A stretch of DNA of 64,000 nucleotides from Ciona intestinalis (GCF_000224145.3 NC_020169.2:4633464-4697463); one strand, 5' to 3'; shown: positions 48,786-62,900, counted from the first letter of the stretch. Numbers and translations: made by a program. Notes: generated by a model not told the origin, from the letters alone.

Positions 48786-51700
48786 ATGGCCGATAAAATA
48801 GAAAAATATCTTCCCCCAACTTCAATAAGTGAAGTTTCCCACGTTAAAACGATGGACCAATACAAGGAAATGTACAAGCAAAGTGTTGAAGAACCGGGGA
48901 AGTTTTGGGGCAAGATTGCAGAAACCTTCTATTTTAAAAAGCAGCACGAAGGCACGTTATATATTATATATCACTCCATGTCTTCATCATTGTATGTTAA
49001 TAGAGTGCTTGGTTGACAAATTTGCATATTCTACACACTACGAATTGCATGTTTTTTTATTTCCACATTTGTCCCATTTTTTTACTCTGAACTTTATACA
49101 TAATGTGATGATTAAAACTATATTTAACCATCTTGAATGGTTGCTTAATTAAGGTTTAAGTATGATTACATTATCTATGACTTATTTAAACTTTAATCTT
49201 ATTAAGTACTTCACTCCAGGTGAATTTTTTGACTACAATCTGGATATACGAAAAGGGGAAGTTTACATTCGATGTTTATCTGATGCAACAACCAATATCT
49301 GCTATAATTGTCTTGATAGAAATGTGAAGAGTGGGCATGGTGATACAATTGCATTTTATTGGTAAATTTACTTAAAAAAGTAAGACTGATATTTATCACA
49401 AACGGAATTACGTTTTGGGAATACTGACGAGACTGTGGAATATAAACACTTATTATTCAGCTGGTTGTAGTAGGTATTTCCAAAATTCCCATATGAATAA
49501 AATATGTAAATTTAATTCTTAAACATTTATAAACAAATTAATAAATTCAAAAATTATGGACGGACACGTGTATACAAATAAAAAAATTATAAATTCAAAA
49601 AAATTACATAGAAGAGTTTTTGTGAACATCTCTGCCTAATGAAATGTTATTAAATTTTAATAATTTTGCAGGGAAGGCAATGATCCAATGGACAGTACCA
49701 GCATCACATACAAGAAGTTACTGGATGAGGTATCTAGTGTTGTAGACTGTTAGTTTTTATAAATCTTACATTTTACTTTTAATTAAACAAAGATGCCTCA
49801 TTAAGTAGTTACCGGGAGCTACGGTTTTATCAAACTTAACAAGAGAGACTCTAAAGTATTGTTTAACTGTTACACCACAAACTGCAATGTAAAATGTCTA
49901 TTGTGCAGATAAATTCATAGTAAGAAAAAAAACATATAAGAAAGTATACATGAATACACCTTCAGTTTTTTTCTGAATGTTTATTTTCCAGGTGTGCAAG
50001 TTTTCAAATGTACTGAAATCCCTGGGTGTAAAGAAGGGTGACAGAGTAGCCATCTACATGCCCATGATACTTGAGCTTGTGGTGGCAATGCTTGCTTGTG
50101 CAAGGATAGGAGCTGTACATTCAATTGTGGTAAGTAAGTCTGCATGAAACCATTTACATTGTTAAGCATTTGTGTGTTCATGGTGGTGGAAAGTTCCATG
50201 ACTTATGAGTCATGCTTGCATACAAAGTAAATTCTATAGCCCATTGGAAAGCCTTACTATAATAGTCCTAAATAAACTATAGGATTTAGAAATAAAAACA
50301 CACAAAATAAAAGTTAACCTAAACCGTTAAAAAATACAAGTTACCCTAAAATACCAATGCTAAATTCTAACAAAAACCATTGCCTTAAAAAACATTTACA
50401 CAACAATTTGCTTGGTGCTACTATTTCCTAACAATTAAAACTATTCGAAGAAGCTCCTCAGAGCCAAAGCTTAGCATTTAAATTAAATATTTTCCTCATC
50501 AGTTTGGAGGCTTTTCAGCTGAAGCACTGAGCAGTAGAATACTTGATGCAAAATGTGATGTCCTTGTTACAGCAGGTAAACATTTTATATTTGTACATAT
50601 CATTCAGAAGATCTTGATTTTCAAAGCACAAATCATGTTGATAAACTTTAAGCTGTTACAACTAAATAATTGTTAATAAAAATAGTATTGTGTTATAAGT
50701 TATAGAATAAGGATAACAAATTAATATTTTAGACATTTTGTAAATCTTTTTACTTCTACTTGTGGTAACAACATCAGGATTTTTTATAGCAATTTCTCTT
50801 TTTTTTATTAATATTAAGTTCAAGATAGACACATAGTTACATACAATAAGTTCAAGTAGTGTATAACGTATAAGTTTTCTTTGCATAAGATAAGCATGAG
50901 CCACAAGTCCACTGAAGATCAATATTAATTTAATGAGCGTCACAACTTATTTCCAGATGGTGTGTACCGGGGCACAAAGTTAATTGATTTAAAATCAATT
51001 GCTGATGAAGCTTTAGAACTTTGTACTAAAGATGGACATTCTGTATCTGCATGTGTGGTGGTGAAACATATAACTGCAAATAGTTATTGTGATGATAAGA
51101 CTGAACGTCCAGCAATGAGACCTTACTCTGGTTTCAAGGTTAGCTTTATATAAACATTCTACTCTGTTTCAAGGCCATATTGTAAACCTTGCATCATTTC
51201 CCAACCTGGCTATTTTTATTGTGTTTTACAAAATGTTTCTGCATTTTTTACGTTAATTATCTTTCTGCAACTCAGCAAAACTGGTGAAAAGTAGTTGTGG
51301 TTTTTAAAACACTTCAGACTCAACCAAATATCAAAAAGTGTTTGCGCAATACTTTGTTTACTGTTACTAGTACTTGTTAATCATTAGAAATTTCTGAGGA
51401 GTTTCTGCTTAAAGGCCAGAGCTATAAATTATTAATCCTACTGTTGGGTACCCCAGGGAAGCTGTGATGTGGTCATCTGAAAACAGATAAACTAGGCTTG
51501 AGAACATGCCTGCTACCATTGTGGGCGTGTGTGACTTTGGCAAGACACTTAACGGCAATTGCTCCAACCCAGTGGTCACTACTGGGTTGTCTAAATTGTC
51601 AGCCATACAAGAAACAATCACCCAAAAAGTATCTGTGGTAACTCAGAAGCTGGCAAGAGGTCTATGAAACTTACCACACACGTCATAATAACTCTTGTTT

Positions 51701-54700
51701 TTCCACCACACAAGATAAAGCAAGTTACACTACTTACACTTACCCGTTTAATAAAACGACTTCTTCTTTAGATGAGTTGGAACAAAGCTGTGGATCGTTC
51801 ATGGGAAGATTTGATGCAATCCGCATCCAATGAATGTGAGCCTGAATGGATGAACAGTGAAGATCCTTTGTTTATTCTTTATACAAGCGGATCAACTGGT
51901 ATTCCTAAGGTGAGATATCCTGTTACGTTGTGAGAATATACAAGTTACTTAACTTACTTTGCGAGTTACTTAAGTTACTTTGTTTGGTTTCATAGAATAA
52001 TGTAGGATGCACAGGTTGTTGAAACTAAAGTAGTGTCTTTCATGTCTCATTGGTACATGCTTGTTGACTTGTTGTTTTGGTAGTGTCTTATTAATTTAAT
52101 TTAAGTTTGAACAAACATACTGATACACTATTTATTAAATGGAATTTGTCCAAAGAAGCACTTTTTAATTAATAAACATTTATTATTTATTGAAACATTT
52201 CAGTAATAGGTACTAAAAGTGTTAAAAGGACCGTTTCCAAAATTTGGAAATACTTTTTTTTGCTTTTTATTGCATGTAAAAGGTACTACAAGTGTTAAAA
52301 TCACCATTTTCAAATCTATAGTTTGATGTATTATCCAGGGTGTTCTACACCATGTTAGTGGGTACATGTTGTATGCGGCAACGACACACAAATATACATT
52401 CGATTACCACTGTGGTGAGGTCTACTTCTGCACCGCAGACATAGGATGGATAACTGGCCACACTTATATTACATACGGTCCATTACTTAACTGTGCTACT
52501 TCAGTGATGGTAAGTCCTGTCTTTTGTATTGTAAAGTGAAGTATATAGCAGTATATTTATGACTTGAAGTCTTTTGTTCTGTATTTGCTATTGCACTCAT
52601 TAAACCAAGGGTTCCTAAACTAAATATGGTCATAGTTATGTTAATACACTATTTGGCTTTGTTGTTACATTAGACATTAATATATGCTTCTAGACTATAC
52701 ATACTGTTATTTTCAAAGTAATATTTTAACATTGTGCATGAGGTACAAAACAAGCATGTATGATGTGGAACAGTTCACCATTTTATTAAATCCCTGTTGA
52801 ACTCCATACCGTTCCCACGTTTATTAATATATTTCTATCTCCAGTTTGAAGGTACCCCCCTCTTTCCAGACGCCAGCAGATACTGGGCAATCGTAGATAA
52901 ATATAAAGTTTCTAAGTTCTACACAGCTCCAACGGCTATCAGGTCTCTTATGAAATATGGAGAAGAACCAATCAGAAAGTAAGTTGTGTAGTTTGTAACT
53001 CTTAATTAAGAATTAAAGTCACAAAATATTCTCATAATAATGTGTAAGCATTTGTTTATAAATTCATATACTTTTGTACCACCTTATTGGGGTAAAGGGC
53101 CACTCTTGCCTAAATCTAAGATGCAGAAAAAACTCTCACTATTTTATAACGGAGAAACTTACTAAATGCTCATTACTATGTGCTGATAGTATGTCTACAT
53201 TCTTATGATATGTCCTTAATTGCACTCTTGGTGTTGTCGCGAAACAGACTGACGCGGTAAGTCCCAATAGTGCCCTATAACAAATTATGTACCAGTTGTT
53301 ATTCTTATGAAGTACCTTGTCATACTGAAATATAAGGTTTTAAAGTAAACAAATCCTTTCAGATACAGCCGATCTTCACTGAAGGTTCTTGGCACAGTTG
53401 GTGAACCCATCAACCCAGAAGCTTGGTTGTTCTACCACAAAGTTATTGGAAATGAAAGTTGTAGTATTGTGGACACTTTCTGGCAAACTGAAACTGTATG
53501 TTTATTTGATTGTTTGCTATATTTACTGTATGAGGATGGAATTTCCTAGTTTTTTAACAAGATATAAGCTACCCCATTTAAACTCATTTTACCCACAAAA
53601 AATTTATGTCTAATTTTAAATCACCATTCTCCTGCTATTGCGGGCGTATGTGTTCTTAGAAAAGCCATTTAACTGCAATTTTTCCCGTTCCAATGATTCC
53701 TTAATTAAAGGTTGTCTAAATTGTCACCCATACACCCACAAAGTTACATACATGTATTTATGCCACACAAGTTCCCAACTGGTTTCAATACATTAATAAC
53801 CATAGTTTAACACAGGGCGGCCATGTATTGACCCCCTTCCCAGGATGCACACCAACCAAACCTGGTTCCGCAACCTTCCCATTCTTTGGCATTGTACCTG
53901 CCATATTATCAGATGAAGGGGTGGAAATTGAAGGACCTGGGGAGGGTTATTTGGTGGGTTAAATTATTGTAGGCACTTACATATTTTAGGTAGTTCCAAT
54001 ATATACTCACTTTGTATCTTTACGTTAAAATTTGAAAGTTTTGTGCCATATTTTCTTTCAGGAAATTGCATGCATTGTCGCACAGCTTAGTTTTTTTACT
54101 TTGGCAGTTCGATTTCACAAGGTATTCTCAGAAGCTGTTTCGTTTTTTAAAACTTTGTAGGGGTCTTTACATACTATTTGAGCGTTTATATAAAAAATGA
54201 TTTTTCGTTGGTAGGGTCTTTAAAATATTAAATCTATCACTTATTAAAAACCCTTAATTTCAAACTGGCATTAAGTATGGTTCCACAATTGTCTTGTAAA
54301 ACCTGTAGATTTTGTCGGGGTTGATTAATAAGTCCTATTTTCACAGGTATTCAAGCAGCCATGGCCAGGTATGATGCGAACAGTGTTTGGTGATCATAAA
54401 CGTTTTGAACGAACATATTTCACCAAGTTCCCCGGGTATTATGTACCTGGTGATGGATGTAAGAGAGATGAGGATGGCTATATTTGGATCACTGGAAGAA
54501 TTGATGACATGATTAATGTATCAGGTAAGAGGATTCAACAGCCCTGGTAAGCTCTTAAGAATGGCAGAAGAAACGTTGGACGAAACATATTAATACCAGA
54601 TAAGCCGAAAAAGAATATTTTACATTGTGCCTGGTAGCAGAAGTAACATATTTCGAGTATATACGATGTAATAGCTATGCATTTAATTCTAAAACAGTTC

Positions 54701-56110
54701 CTCTGGCAATTTGGTAGTTTATTAACGTACATGGAATGTCGTAACAAAGATAAGATTAATCTCTTAAAAAACACGCTACGGAAAAAAAAGGGTCCAATAA
54801 AAGGGTGGCAACTAAACCTACAATGCAGTATAAATAAACTTATATTACAGTAAATTCATTTAAAAAATGTAATGGTCTAATAACAATGCAATGCATAACA
54901 AGTTGTACTTTAGTTACAAAGACACTAGACAGTTATGCTAATTCCTTAAATATATATAGTCGTTTGACCTAAAATGTCAAAACAATTCTAGGAAACGGAA
55001 ATCATTTTTAAAGATCAGGGTAACTTCTTTCTTTTCCGTAACATTTCCCCTAATAGCACAGGATGTGCTTTTAAGTTGTTATTTGCCCACTATGTTAATG
55101 TATAGTGGTCTACTTGGAATGTAAGTCTTGAATTTGTGCTTGAACTGTATAACACTTACACAAGATAGCATCAAGTGTATATTTTCATGAAAAGATAAAT
55201 GGTTCTTTAGGGATTAACAGTGAGTATATATAGATTGGGAATACCACGGTAGCACAGTTTGCTTGTAGGTCAAGAATTTTGATTTTATCACTTTAAACAT
55301 TGTGGTAACAGTGTATATACATAATGCAGTTGCAAGTTTGCAGGTATTTGAACAGGTATATTCACATTTTAGCTTTTTAGCTGCAAACTGACCATTAATA
55401 AATAGATTTTATTTGCCAATATGCATAACTCATTTGTGATTAGTAAAATTACCACTAAAATTCAACAGCGTCTTACTTTTTATTGAAACTGACATTCTGC
55501 CATATTCATCAAAATTGTTGCTTTAATGTCTCAACCTCTTTTTACATATGTAAATTTTCACTGGTTTTAGACATATATCTCATCTTAAGAAATGGAAATT
55601 AAGCGTAATATCACCACTCAGGCCACCTACTAAGCACTGCAGAAGTTGAATCGTCATTGATAGAACATCCACAAGTAGCTGAAGCTGCCGTGGTATCAAA
55701 ACCACACAGTGTGAAGGGAGAATGTCTTTATTGTTTTGTCACAGTACTACAGGGGTCAGAGTTCAACAAAGAATTGGTCAAAGAATTAAAAGAAAAAGGT
55801 GAACAATCTAATCTGTTACATCATAATATACCCCACAGGAATGTTTTTCAGTTACACCTTTATTCATTTTTAGTGAAGCCAAAAATTCTCTAAAATTAAC
55901 TTATTTATATTACCAGTCCGCCACCACATTGGAGCATTCAGCACACCAGATTACATACAGAATGCACCGGGCCTTCCTAAAACTAGATCTGGGAAAATCA
56001 TGCGTCGGGTATTACGTAACGTTGCTAAGGGCAACCGTGACCTGGGTGACGTATCGACGATGGCTGATGCCTCAGTTGTTGAAGTTCTTTTCCAAAACAG
56101 AGTTGAATAA
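48786..56110 (+). CDS. ACSS2: Cytosolic/nuclear acetyl-CoA synthetase, 14 exons
   Basis: Makes acetyl-CoA from acetate, ATP and CoA. Exons: 48786-48951, 49220-49361, 49672-49729, 49992-50129, 50503-50575, 50957-51138, 51772-51909, 52339-52509, 52845-52978, 53363-53495, 53816-53953, 54347-54524, 55622-55798, 55917-56110; 673 aa (human ACSS2 about 701). Motifs: an N-terminal ACS block ([18 protein letters not shown]), [42 protein letters not shown], the ATP-binding loop [57 protein letters not shown], and the regulatory lysine motif [11 protein letters not shown]. No targeting peptide, so ACSS2 rather than mitochondrial ACSS1. The first intron needs a GC donor (48952) or a weak alternative acceptor. 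The intron 54525-55621 holds a degenerate hammerhead-like piece. Confidence 0.96.
51410..51745 (+). repeat. SINE-like repeat in ACSS2 intron
   Basis: The most complete 3' half of the family. Phrases: ggcaagacacttaacggcaa, ttgctccaacccagtggtca, gggttgtctaaattgtca, caatcacccaaaaagtatct, actcagaagctggcaagagg, and the tail cacacaagataaagcaagtt. Confidence 0.65.
53635..53790 (+). repeat. SINE-like repeat piece in ACSS2 intron
   Basis: Contains gcgggcgtatgtgttcttag, catttaactgcaa, ggttgtctaaattgtcaccc and cacccacaaagttacat, matching the copy at 51410. Confidence 0.55.
54535..54645 (+). repeat. Degenerate hammerhead-element remnant in ACSS2 intron
   Basis: Shares atggcag, gaaacgttgg and ataccagataagcc with the sense strand of the element at 26399-26445 and its flank, in the same order. 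The first core motif has decayed, so no active ribozyme is expected. Confidence 0.5.
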
Positions 56111-56860
56111 TATCGTCACAAAACGATGATGCAATGCTGACGTCATTGAAGCAATTGACTATAGCAGTGGTGTTATAATCTACTTGGTTTATCAACTAAT
56201 TATGCTTCACTAAAACCGCCTACCTCCTAAAGTGAACTTAACGTTTTTTAACTCGTTCCACTTAGATGCAAAACTAAACGTTTTTCCAAACTAAACCGAA
56301 CAAAGGTTTTAAATTTTGCATAGCACAGGTTCCAAACCTGGGATGGCAGGGTGAGTTATGTGCACTGCATTAATGAGTAAACATTAATACCAATAATTTA
56401 AATTGCTCTTAAAAATGTGAACCGACTATTCCTGCCACCCCTGCATTTAAAAAACTTTGGCACTTTTTCGCTAAGTACAACCTATTGTGTAGAGGTAACT
56501 ATGTTTTGACCTTTTTGCGTTTTATATATTTTTATACTCATTCCAAAAACATTATTTAGTCCACTGCTCCTTCCACTCATATGTAAAGCTATGTTACTAT
56601 GGCACATTGTAAGATTTGAAATTTGTTTTATTAGTCAGGGCGAACATAATTTGGAAAACCGCTATTGCAAATATTTAACTGTCTTTGTAGGGCTGTGAAA
56701 AAACATTGTTATTGCTTTGAGTTTTCGAATACAGCAGCTAATACTCTGTATTTCGGTTTGTTTTATGCATATTATACTGTAGAAGCATAAGAGTTTTACT
56801 TTCTGGAAGTGGTCAAAAGATTTTGCTATTTTTACGTATTTGAAACGGACGAAAGCAGCA

Positions 56861-57040
56861 TACAGTAAGGGGGTGAAATGGGACATGTTTTTATTTAACC
56901 ATTTGTCAGTAAACAAAGGTATTTACTGGATTAAATAACCACATTTTCACAATGTTAAAAAGTGTTGTTAACTGTTCAAAACACAATTGGAAAATATGTG
57001 AATTAGATGCTATTAGTATCAAATTTTACACCACAGTATT
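56861..57040 (-). mobile_element. MITE (family A), diverged
   Basis: Reads tacagtaagggggtgaaatg, then gggacatgtttttatttaac, then aagtgttgttaactgttcaa, and ends near caccacagta. Confidence 0.6.
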
Positions 57041-57718
57041 ATTATATGTGATCGTTATTAAAACATCCACACTGTATGAACAAGAATTGGAAATTAAGTA
57101 TTTATGTTTGCGAAACGGAACATTAACAAAGTGCCATAAGATTTCAATGATTAATTTAACAATGGTCATATTAAATAAACGGTTCCAGCTATGCTTTTTA
57201 TCTTGTTTTTTTTTTAAATAGTTTCGTAGTAACAATTAAAAAATTTTACAATAAAGAAAAACGACCAATGTATCACCTTGACGACGCGAACTATTGCGGT
57301 ATTAAGTGCATTAGAAATGCAAATATCACGTCTGATTTTTATCTGTGGGCAAGTTTTGACAGCTCGTTAGAGATAAGCTAAATTAGTTTAAAAATATATA
57401 TATTCGATTACCGGTAAAATGCTTTAATTTGGCTGTCAATCAAATACAAAAAAATATCCGTGTATCGTATAGCCCGCATTATACAACTATATACAAGAAC
57501 AAGTGTATTGTATAAATATGCCAATAGCAACTTATTCTAATCAAATTAAGCAGCGCCCGAAGTCGAATAATAATTGCATCCGCAAGAATGCAGATTGTTA
57601 ATATAACTTTTCGGTTTTCTTTTTCTTAAACCGTAGGGCTGTTACTTCGTATGAGTTTACCTTTTATAATATGCTACACCGAGTAATTCACGGCGACGAT
57701 ATATAAATACATACATAT

Positions 57719-57914
57719 ATGTAGTAGGGTGGGGAACATGGGACACTTGTTCCTTCCATTTTCTCGTCCAATTTAGTACTAGAAAAAAAAACATTCAAAA
57801 AATTATAAAACCGTACCCTCAGAACACCCACAGGACGTTGTGAATTGTTTAAAACACGATCAGGATATTCGGATATTATGTGCTAAAGGTGTCCCATTAT
57901 CCCCCACAGTACCA
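57719..57914 (-). mobile_element. MITE (family A)
   Basis: Reads tgtagtagggtggggaacat, then gggacacttgttcc, then aattgtttaaaacacgatca, then gtgctaaaggtgtcccatta, and ends tcccccacagta. Confidence 0.8.
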
Positions 57915-58560
57915 TACCTGTCAGTACGCATTGTACTTTGATCATGGTGCTTGGACCTTTAGACCTTCACATTTCAGCATTTCTATGTCGAAAGAAATTT
58001 TAATTTCGCACTGGTATGCCTATTTAAAAACGAGGCCATGGTCCATGGCGTTATCATATGACGTCAAATGGGGGCGTTTCGTTTTATCTAAACCTAGTTT
58101 TCAGGAATGCAAATATACTTTGTGGTAAACGACACGTTAAGTAATGGATTGATTAAAATCTTTCGTAAAAAATATTTTTCAAATATCTGTGATGTTCGAT
58201 GTTATCTCTCAAACGTGACCATTGAGAAGAATAATGCTTGAAGGTAATATGATTGGCATATGTGATAACAGTATTGGTTATATAATCAGCACGCAGCCGG
58301 CAACAAGTTATGTAATTGCTAAAGTTCAAAACATCAGTAAAACTTCCCCGTTTGTTTTATATACAGAGATTGTGGCAAATCGAAGGTCGTTTAAGTTGAA
58401 CTATACGGAAAAATTTTTTGCAATGGTTTCGTTTGCTATGTACCAACATATACTTTTGCTTTATGCCATACCATAATACACTGCGTCTCAGCTTTTTACA
58501 GCGACCAAAAACTAACCATAAACTAAATCTTCGTGGATACAATTACCGAGACAAACTTTA

Positions 58561-58749
58561 TGTAGTAGGGTAGGGGAAGATGAGACACCTTTAGCACAAA
58601 ACAACCAAATATTCTAATCGTGTTTTATTAACAACGGCCTGTGGGAGTCATGAGGATACAGTTTTATAATTCTTTGAATGTTTTTTGGTTAATACCAAAT
58701 GTGACCTGAAAATAGATGGAAAGGTGTCCCATATTCCCACCCCACTATA
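58561..58749 (+). mobile_element. MITE (family A)
   Basis: Reads gtagtagggtaggggaagat, then gagacacctttagcac, then gaggatacagttttataatt, then ggaaaggtgtcccatattcc, and ends caccccactata. Confidence 0.8.
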
Positions 58750-58924
58750 CCAATTATTGCGGTCGTACAACTATAATTAAGTTTTGTACTAACGTGCACG
58801 AGCTTTATACGCAACTAGACACTGCCGGTTTAACTCCTACCAGCTATTATTATGGTTTAAAATATGCGAACAAACCATTTTAACACTTTTGTCGATCTAA
58901 ACACAATAACTGTGACAGTTTAGT

Positions 58925-59114
58925 ACTATAGGGTATAAGGTAAATGCCGTTAGCGCATAATACACCATGTTATCTAATCGAGTTTTAACTATTAACAACG
59001 CTATTTTAGAGTCATAAGGATACAATTATAAATTTCGTACATATTCTTTGTTAACTAAAAAATACGACGATAAACGAAAATGAAACATGTCCCATCACAC
59101 CCCAACTTGCTATA
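58925..59114 (+). mobile_element. MITE (family A), diverged
   Basis: Reads actatagggtataaggtaaa, then gttagcgcataatacacca, then ctattaacaacgc, then tgaaacatgtcccatcacac, and ends ccccaacttgctata. Confidence 0.65.
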
Positions 59115-59908
59115 CAATATTTGATCAACATTAAGATTTAAATTACCGGTTTTGCCGTTTACTGAACAAACAAGTGCTAAATACTTTGTAAACCTCGTCT
59201 CGATCAACGTGGGTTTATTCTTCGATGTTTGATGGTTATATGAGCCGCTATGTCCTGGGTTCGAATCCGATTGTGGTGACTATTCCGTCTGCCCTGAAGC
59301 AAAAAAGATGTCATCTCCAGCCACGAAAATAACAAGTTTAGAGCTGGGTGGTTTCCAATCTTTTAAACCGCTGATCATACTCTTTATTAAATCAACCAAA
59401 ACGTTTCAAAAAGGACACAAGACAAAAAACAGTTGCATATAGTCTGCACGCAACGACAAAACTGAAAAAGTACGAAGTTCTGTACTAAATGTCGTTTTCG
59501 ACCCATTAGGCACCGCAGATCTTTTACGATAAAGGAACAGATTTATTAAATTCAGCATGCCGACATTTTCATTTCCTGTGTGGCTTAATAGACGTGTATA
59601 ACAACCACCGTTTATGATGTAATAAGCAATTTAAATTGAGCTTATAGCTCTCCGAATGTTATGCAACATTTAAAGTCGGCGCCAATCCTCTTCCACGAAT
59701 ACCGGCGCTTTTTCTCAGTAAAAGAAGTTTTATGATGGAGATTTACGTAATGATTGCCAGCGGGCAGGTCGGAGCCTATGTGTTTTGTTTATTAATACAG
59801 AAATGAGGTGAGATAAGCATCTTCATCGTTTTCATATAAGGCAAGGTCTGAAAATCGTGCAAGTAACCGCCACGTGCGTACGTCTTCTTCGTGTTATGTA
59901 AGGAGCCG

Positions 59909-59915
59909 TATATAA
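59909..59915 (+). promoter_or_regulatory. TATA box of the BTB zinc-finger gene
   Basis: tatataa lies 77 bases before the ATG at 59992, in a GC-richer stretch, with a cacgtg-like box at about 59871. Confidence 0.55.
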
Positions 59916-59991
59916 CCTGAGCCGGGCCAGTTCCTGGAAGTAGACACCTGAGAACATAGTGTGGCACTCGTGTACCCCAAATTTTAAAAAC

Positions 59992-62900
59992 ATGGAGATC
60001 GGCGACCAAGATCGTGATCATGTTTTCTACGAGTTTCCGTCGATTCTGATGTCACAGTTGAACGAACAACGACTTGATGGAGATAATTGTGACGTCACAT
60101 TGATTGCGAATGATGGAGTGACTTTTAAAGCGCACAAGGTACGTCACGTCATTTTATAGATTTTTAATACAAATACACATATTTCATCTCGAATTACAAG
60201 TTTGTACACTTCTATGACGAATTACGAGTTTGGACACTTTTATATTAAAATATTATCGCTAACGATTTTTACGTAATGATGCAGGGTTATTTCATTATAG
60301 GCGGTGCTATCATCTTACAGTCGATACTTCAAGATGTATTTTCTGACAAACCAACGAAACAAACAAGTCCAGGATAGAATAGAACTCGGTGAGAATATTA
60401 TTAGATTATACAAATGACCAACAAAAGATTATATAATGACCAAACGTAATATAGGACGAAAAATGCTAACGTTTTAAATACATTTTACTTTAAATCTATA
60501 AACGGAATTAATATAGGACTGTATGAATGAATGTGTCTTATATTCTCGCGTGGGCAACGACAATCATTATAAAACACACGTGTTCTGTATTATATATACA
60601 CCTCATGTCTGTATTATATATACACCTCATGTATATATAATATATAACTTTGTAAGCGTTTTTTTTTAAATTGTTTAACGTGTATTGCTTGCGATTTGTT
60701 TTAGACGAACTATATACGGGTTAAATAGCTCTTAGTTTAATAGGATATTTTATCCCCTAGTGTTACGTAAGGTCGAATTTTTGTTTCGAGAACTGTTACA
60801 TAACAGCGAACGCGTGTCAAAATAAAGATGCCCTTCGGATACGATGTCGCGTGAATCGCGGCTTAAACGCGACAGCCAAAAATTCTACGAAATTTTAAGA
60901 TTTTTTTATGACGTCACAGGAGGATTTTGTTCGAGAACAATCGGGTGTATTCTGGAAGCTTTTTATACGTCACGACTTGTACTTAACATAGAGTTGGTAA
61001 ACAAGGTTTTGTTGGCTGCTGACGTCATGGAAGTTTATCGGGTACGTAATGTATGACGTAACATGTTATGTGTGACGGCAAGTATGGCGTAAGTCAAAGT
61101 GAAAATTTTATTTAAGTCAAGATGGAAATATTTTTCTAAGTCGGACATTGAACTCACTGGCACCATATGTATTTGCTCGCAAAAAAATCTGTTGTGCGCA
61201 TGAGGTTTATGTGACCCGTCACACTGACGCACTTTGGCTTCTTACACCACCGCAATATTTACAGACAATATTGCAATAATCATGTTCCGTCCTCACGTGT
61301 GACAAACATACAATTCCGGTAACTTTACAAAATCTCCAAGAAATGACGAGATTAACATGGTAATCGTGTAACTGCGGTCTCATAAAAGCTACCGATATTT
61401 CTATATTTAATTTTAACCTCTCTTTACCTTCATTTCGGTTATTAATCTGCCCTAAGGCAAGCCTACGATGTTTCACTGTTTGTTTTATGTTCAGATAAAA
61501 TATTTTAATCAGAGATTAGCTAACTTTATTAATTAATTAATTTTAACTCTCGATATACAAGAGATATTGTTTTGCTGAGTTTGTTTTTATGGTGAAGGGT
61601 TCAACAGTCGCTTTATTCTTACTGGTATTTTTCTGTGAGTTTTTTTACCCATAATGACGTTTCCTAAGAATTGTTAAACGACACACGCTTTCCCGACTCT
61701 GGAGTAGCGTAATGAATGCTTAGTTTAACAGTCATCATAAAACACACATTAAAGATTATTGCACTTGCCTGGTTGCTACAACCCAGTGTCGGACGTATTA
61801 TACATAAATCACAATCATATGACATTCTTCCTATGAAGAGCCTGTCATCATATATTTTTAAGGATGAATGTATTAATAAAAGAAACAGGTCTGCACAAAA
61901 TTAACATAAATTTACACCGTATTTCGTTCAGACATAAATCTGTTTTCTACCAAATGGGCCGAGAAAATATAATGAACAGGTGTCCCATCCTACTAAATCT
62001 CCCTATACATAGGTATCCAAAACGCTACGGTATCAGAAATTACCGTACTTTTCTTTACAGATAAGTGAAGTTTGTAAACGTTATCTGGCTGAACATAAGA
62101 CACAACATAGTATGCGGCATATTGGTCCAACCAAACCAGAGTCTTCGAAAAGTTCGCTAGTTCACGGACAATCCCAGAAAGGTAAACATGATGTTGCCCA
62201 CAACTCGTTTGCATATAACCTTTACTATTATATTAAAAACATAATTTAAAGTAAATGTAAGATGAACAACACTTTTATACTCGCCACAGAAATTTTATGA
62301 ATAAGTTAAGCTTATAAGAACTTTCGTAATTTAATTATATAATCACTTTATTTTTAGTTGTTAAACTCGTTTTGCAACTTTAGCTTTAAGAACTCCCGGA
62401 AGATTTCGAGAACCAAGCCTTCGAAAGGTAGCAAGTTAAGTGAGACAACTGCGCCCTGATATAATCGCTTGTTTATTTTAGTCTTCCCTCGACTTATCGC
62501 CCACTGCGATCACAAACTTGGTTTTAAGCGGCGATGTTTCTCAAGATAAAAGCGCTGTTGCTTGTGGGGAAACACCACCTGCGTTTAACGTCACATTTCC
62601 AGCTCGAGTTCACCCAGAAGAACCACGGCCACATACAAGCGCGTTTAAACCAAGAGGTTTAACACAGCACACTGCAGTACAACCGTATCCACTTCCGTCC
62701 GTTCCACCTTTTATAACAGTTCCAGGTATTTCTTATCTTCACTCGAATATACTACTCTGCTTTAGCAATACAACGTGCCGAGTAAAACACATCACCTGTT
62801 GTTAACGGCGGCGATTTTTATTTTACTGCATGTATAGTACGTTGGGGGATGGGACACTTTTAGTACATAATATCCAAGTATCCTGATTGTGTTTTAAACA

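Larger units (their letters stand above)
56111..59991. other. Intergenic region between ACSS2 and the BTB zinc-finger gene
   Basis: Contains the ACSS2 3' UTR, four family A MITEs (56861, 57719, 58561, 58925), two TGACGTCA palindromes (56138, 58059), and a tRNA-like B-box phrase (gggttcgaatccgattg) near 59257. No gene recognised. Confidence 0.55.

Noticed and set aside
59230-59300. tRNA gene suggested by gggttcgaatcc
   Set aside because: The T-stem and acceptor stem do not pair, so at most it is a tRNA-derived repeat piece.
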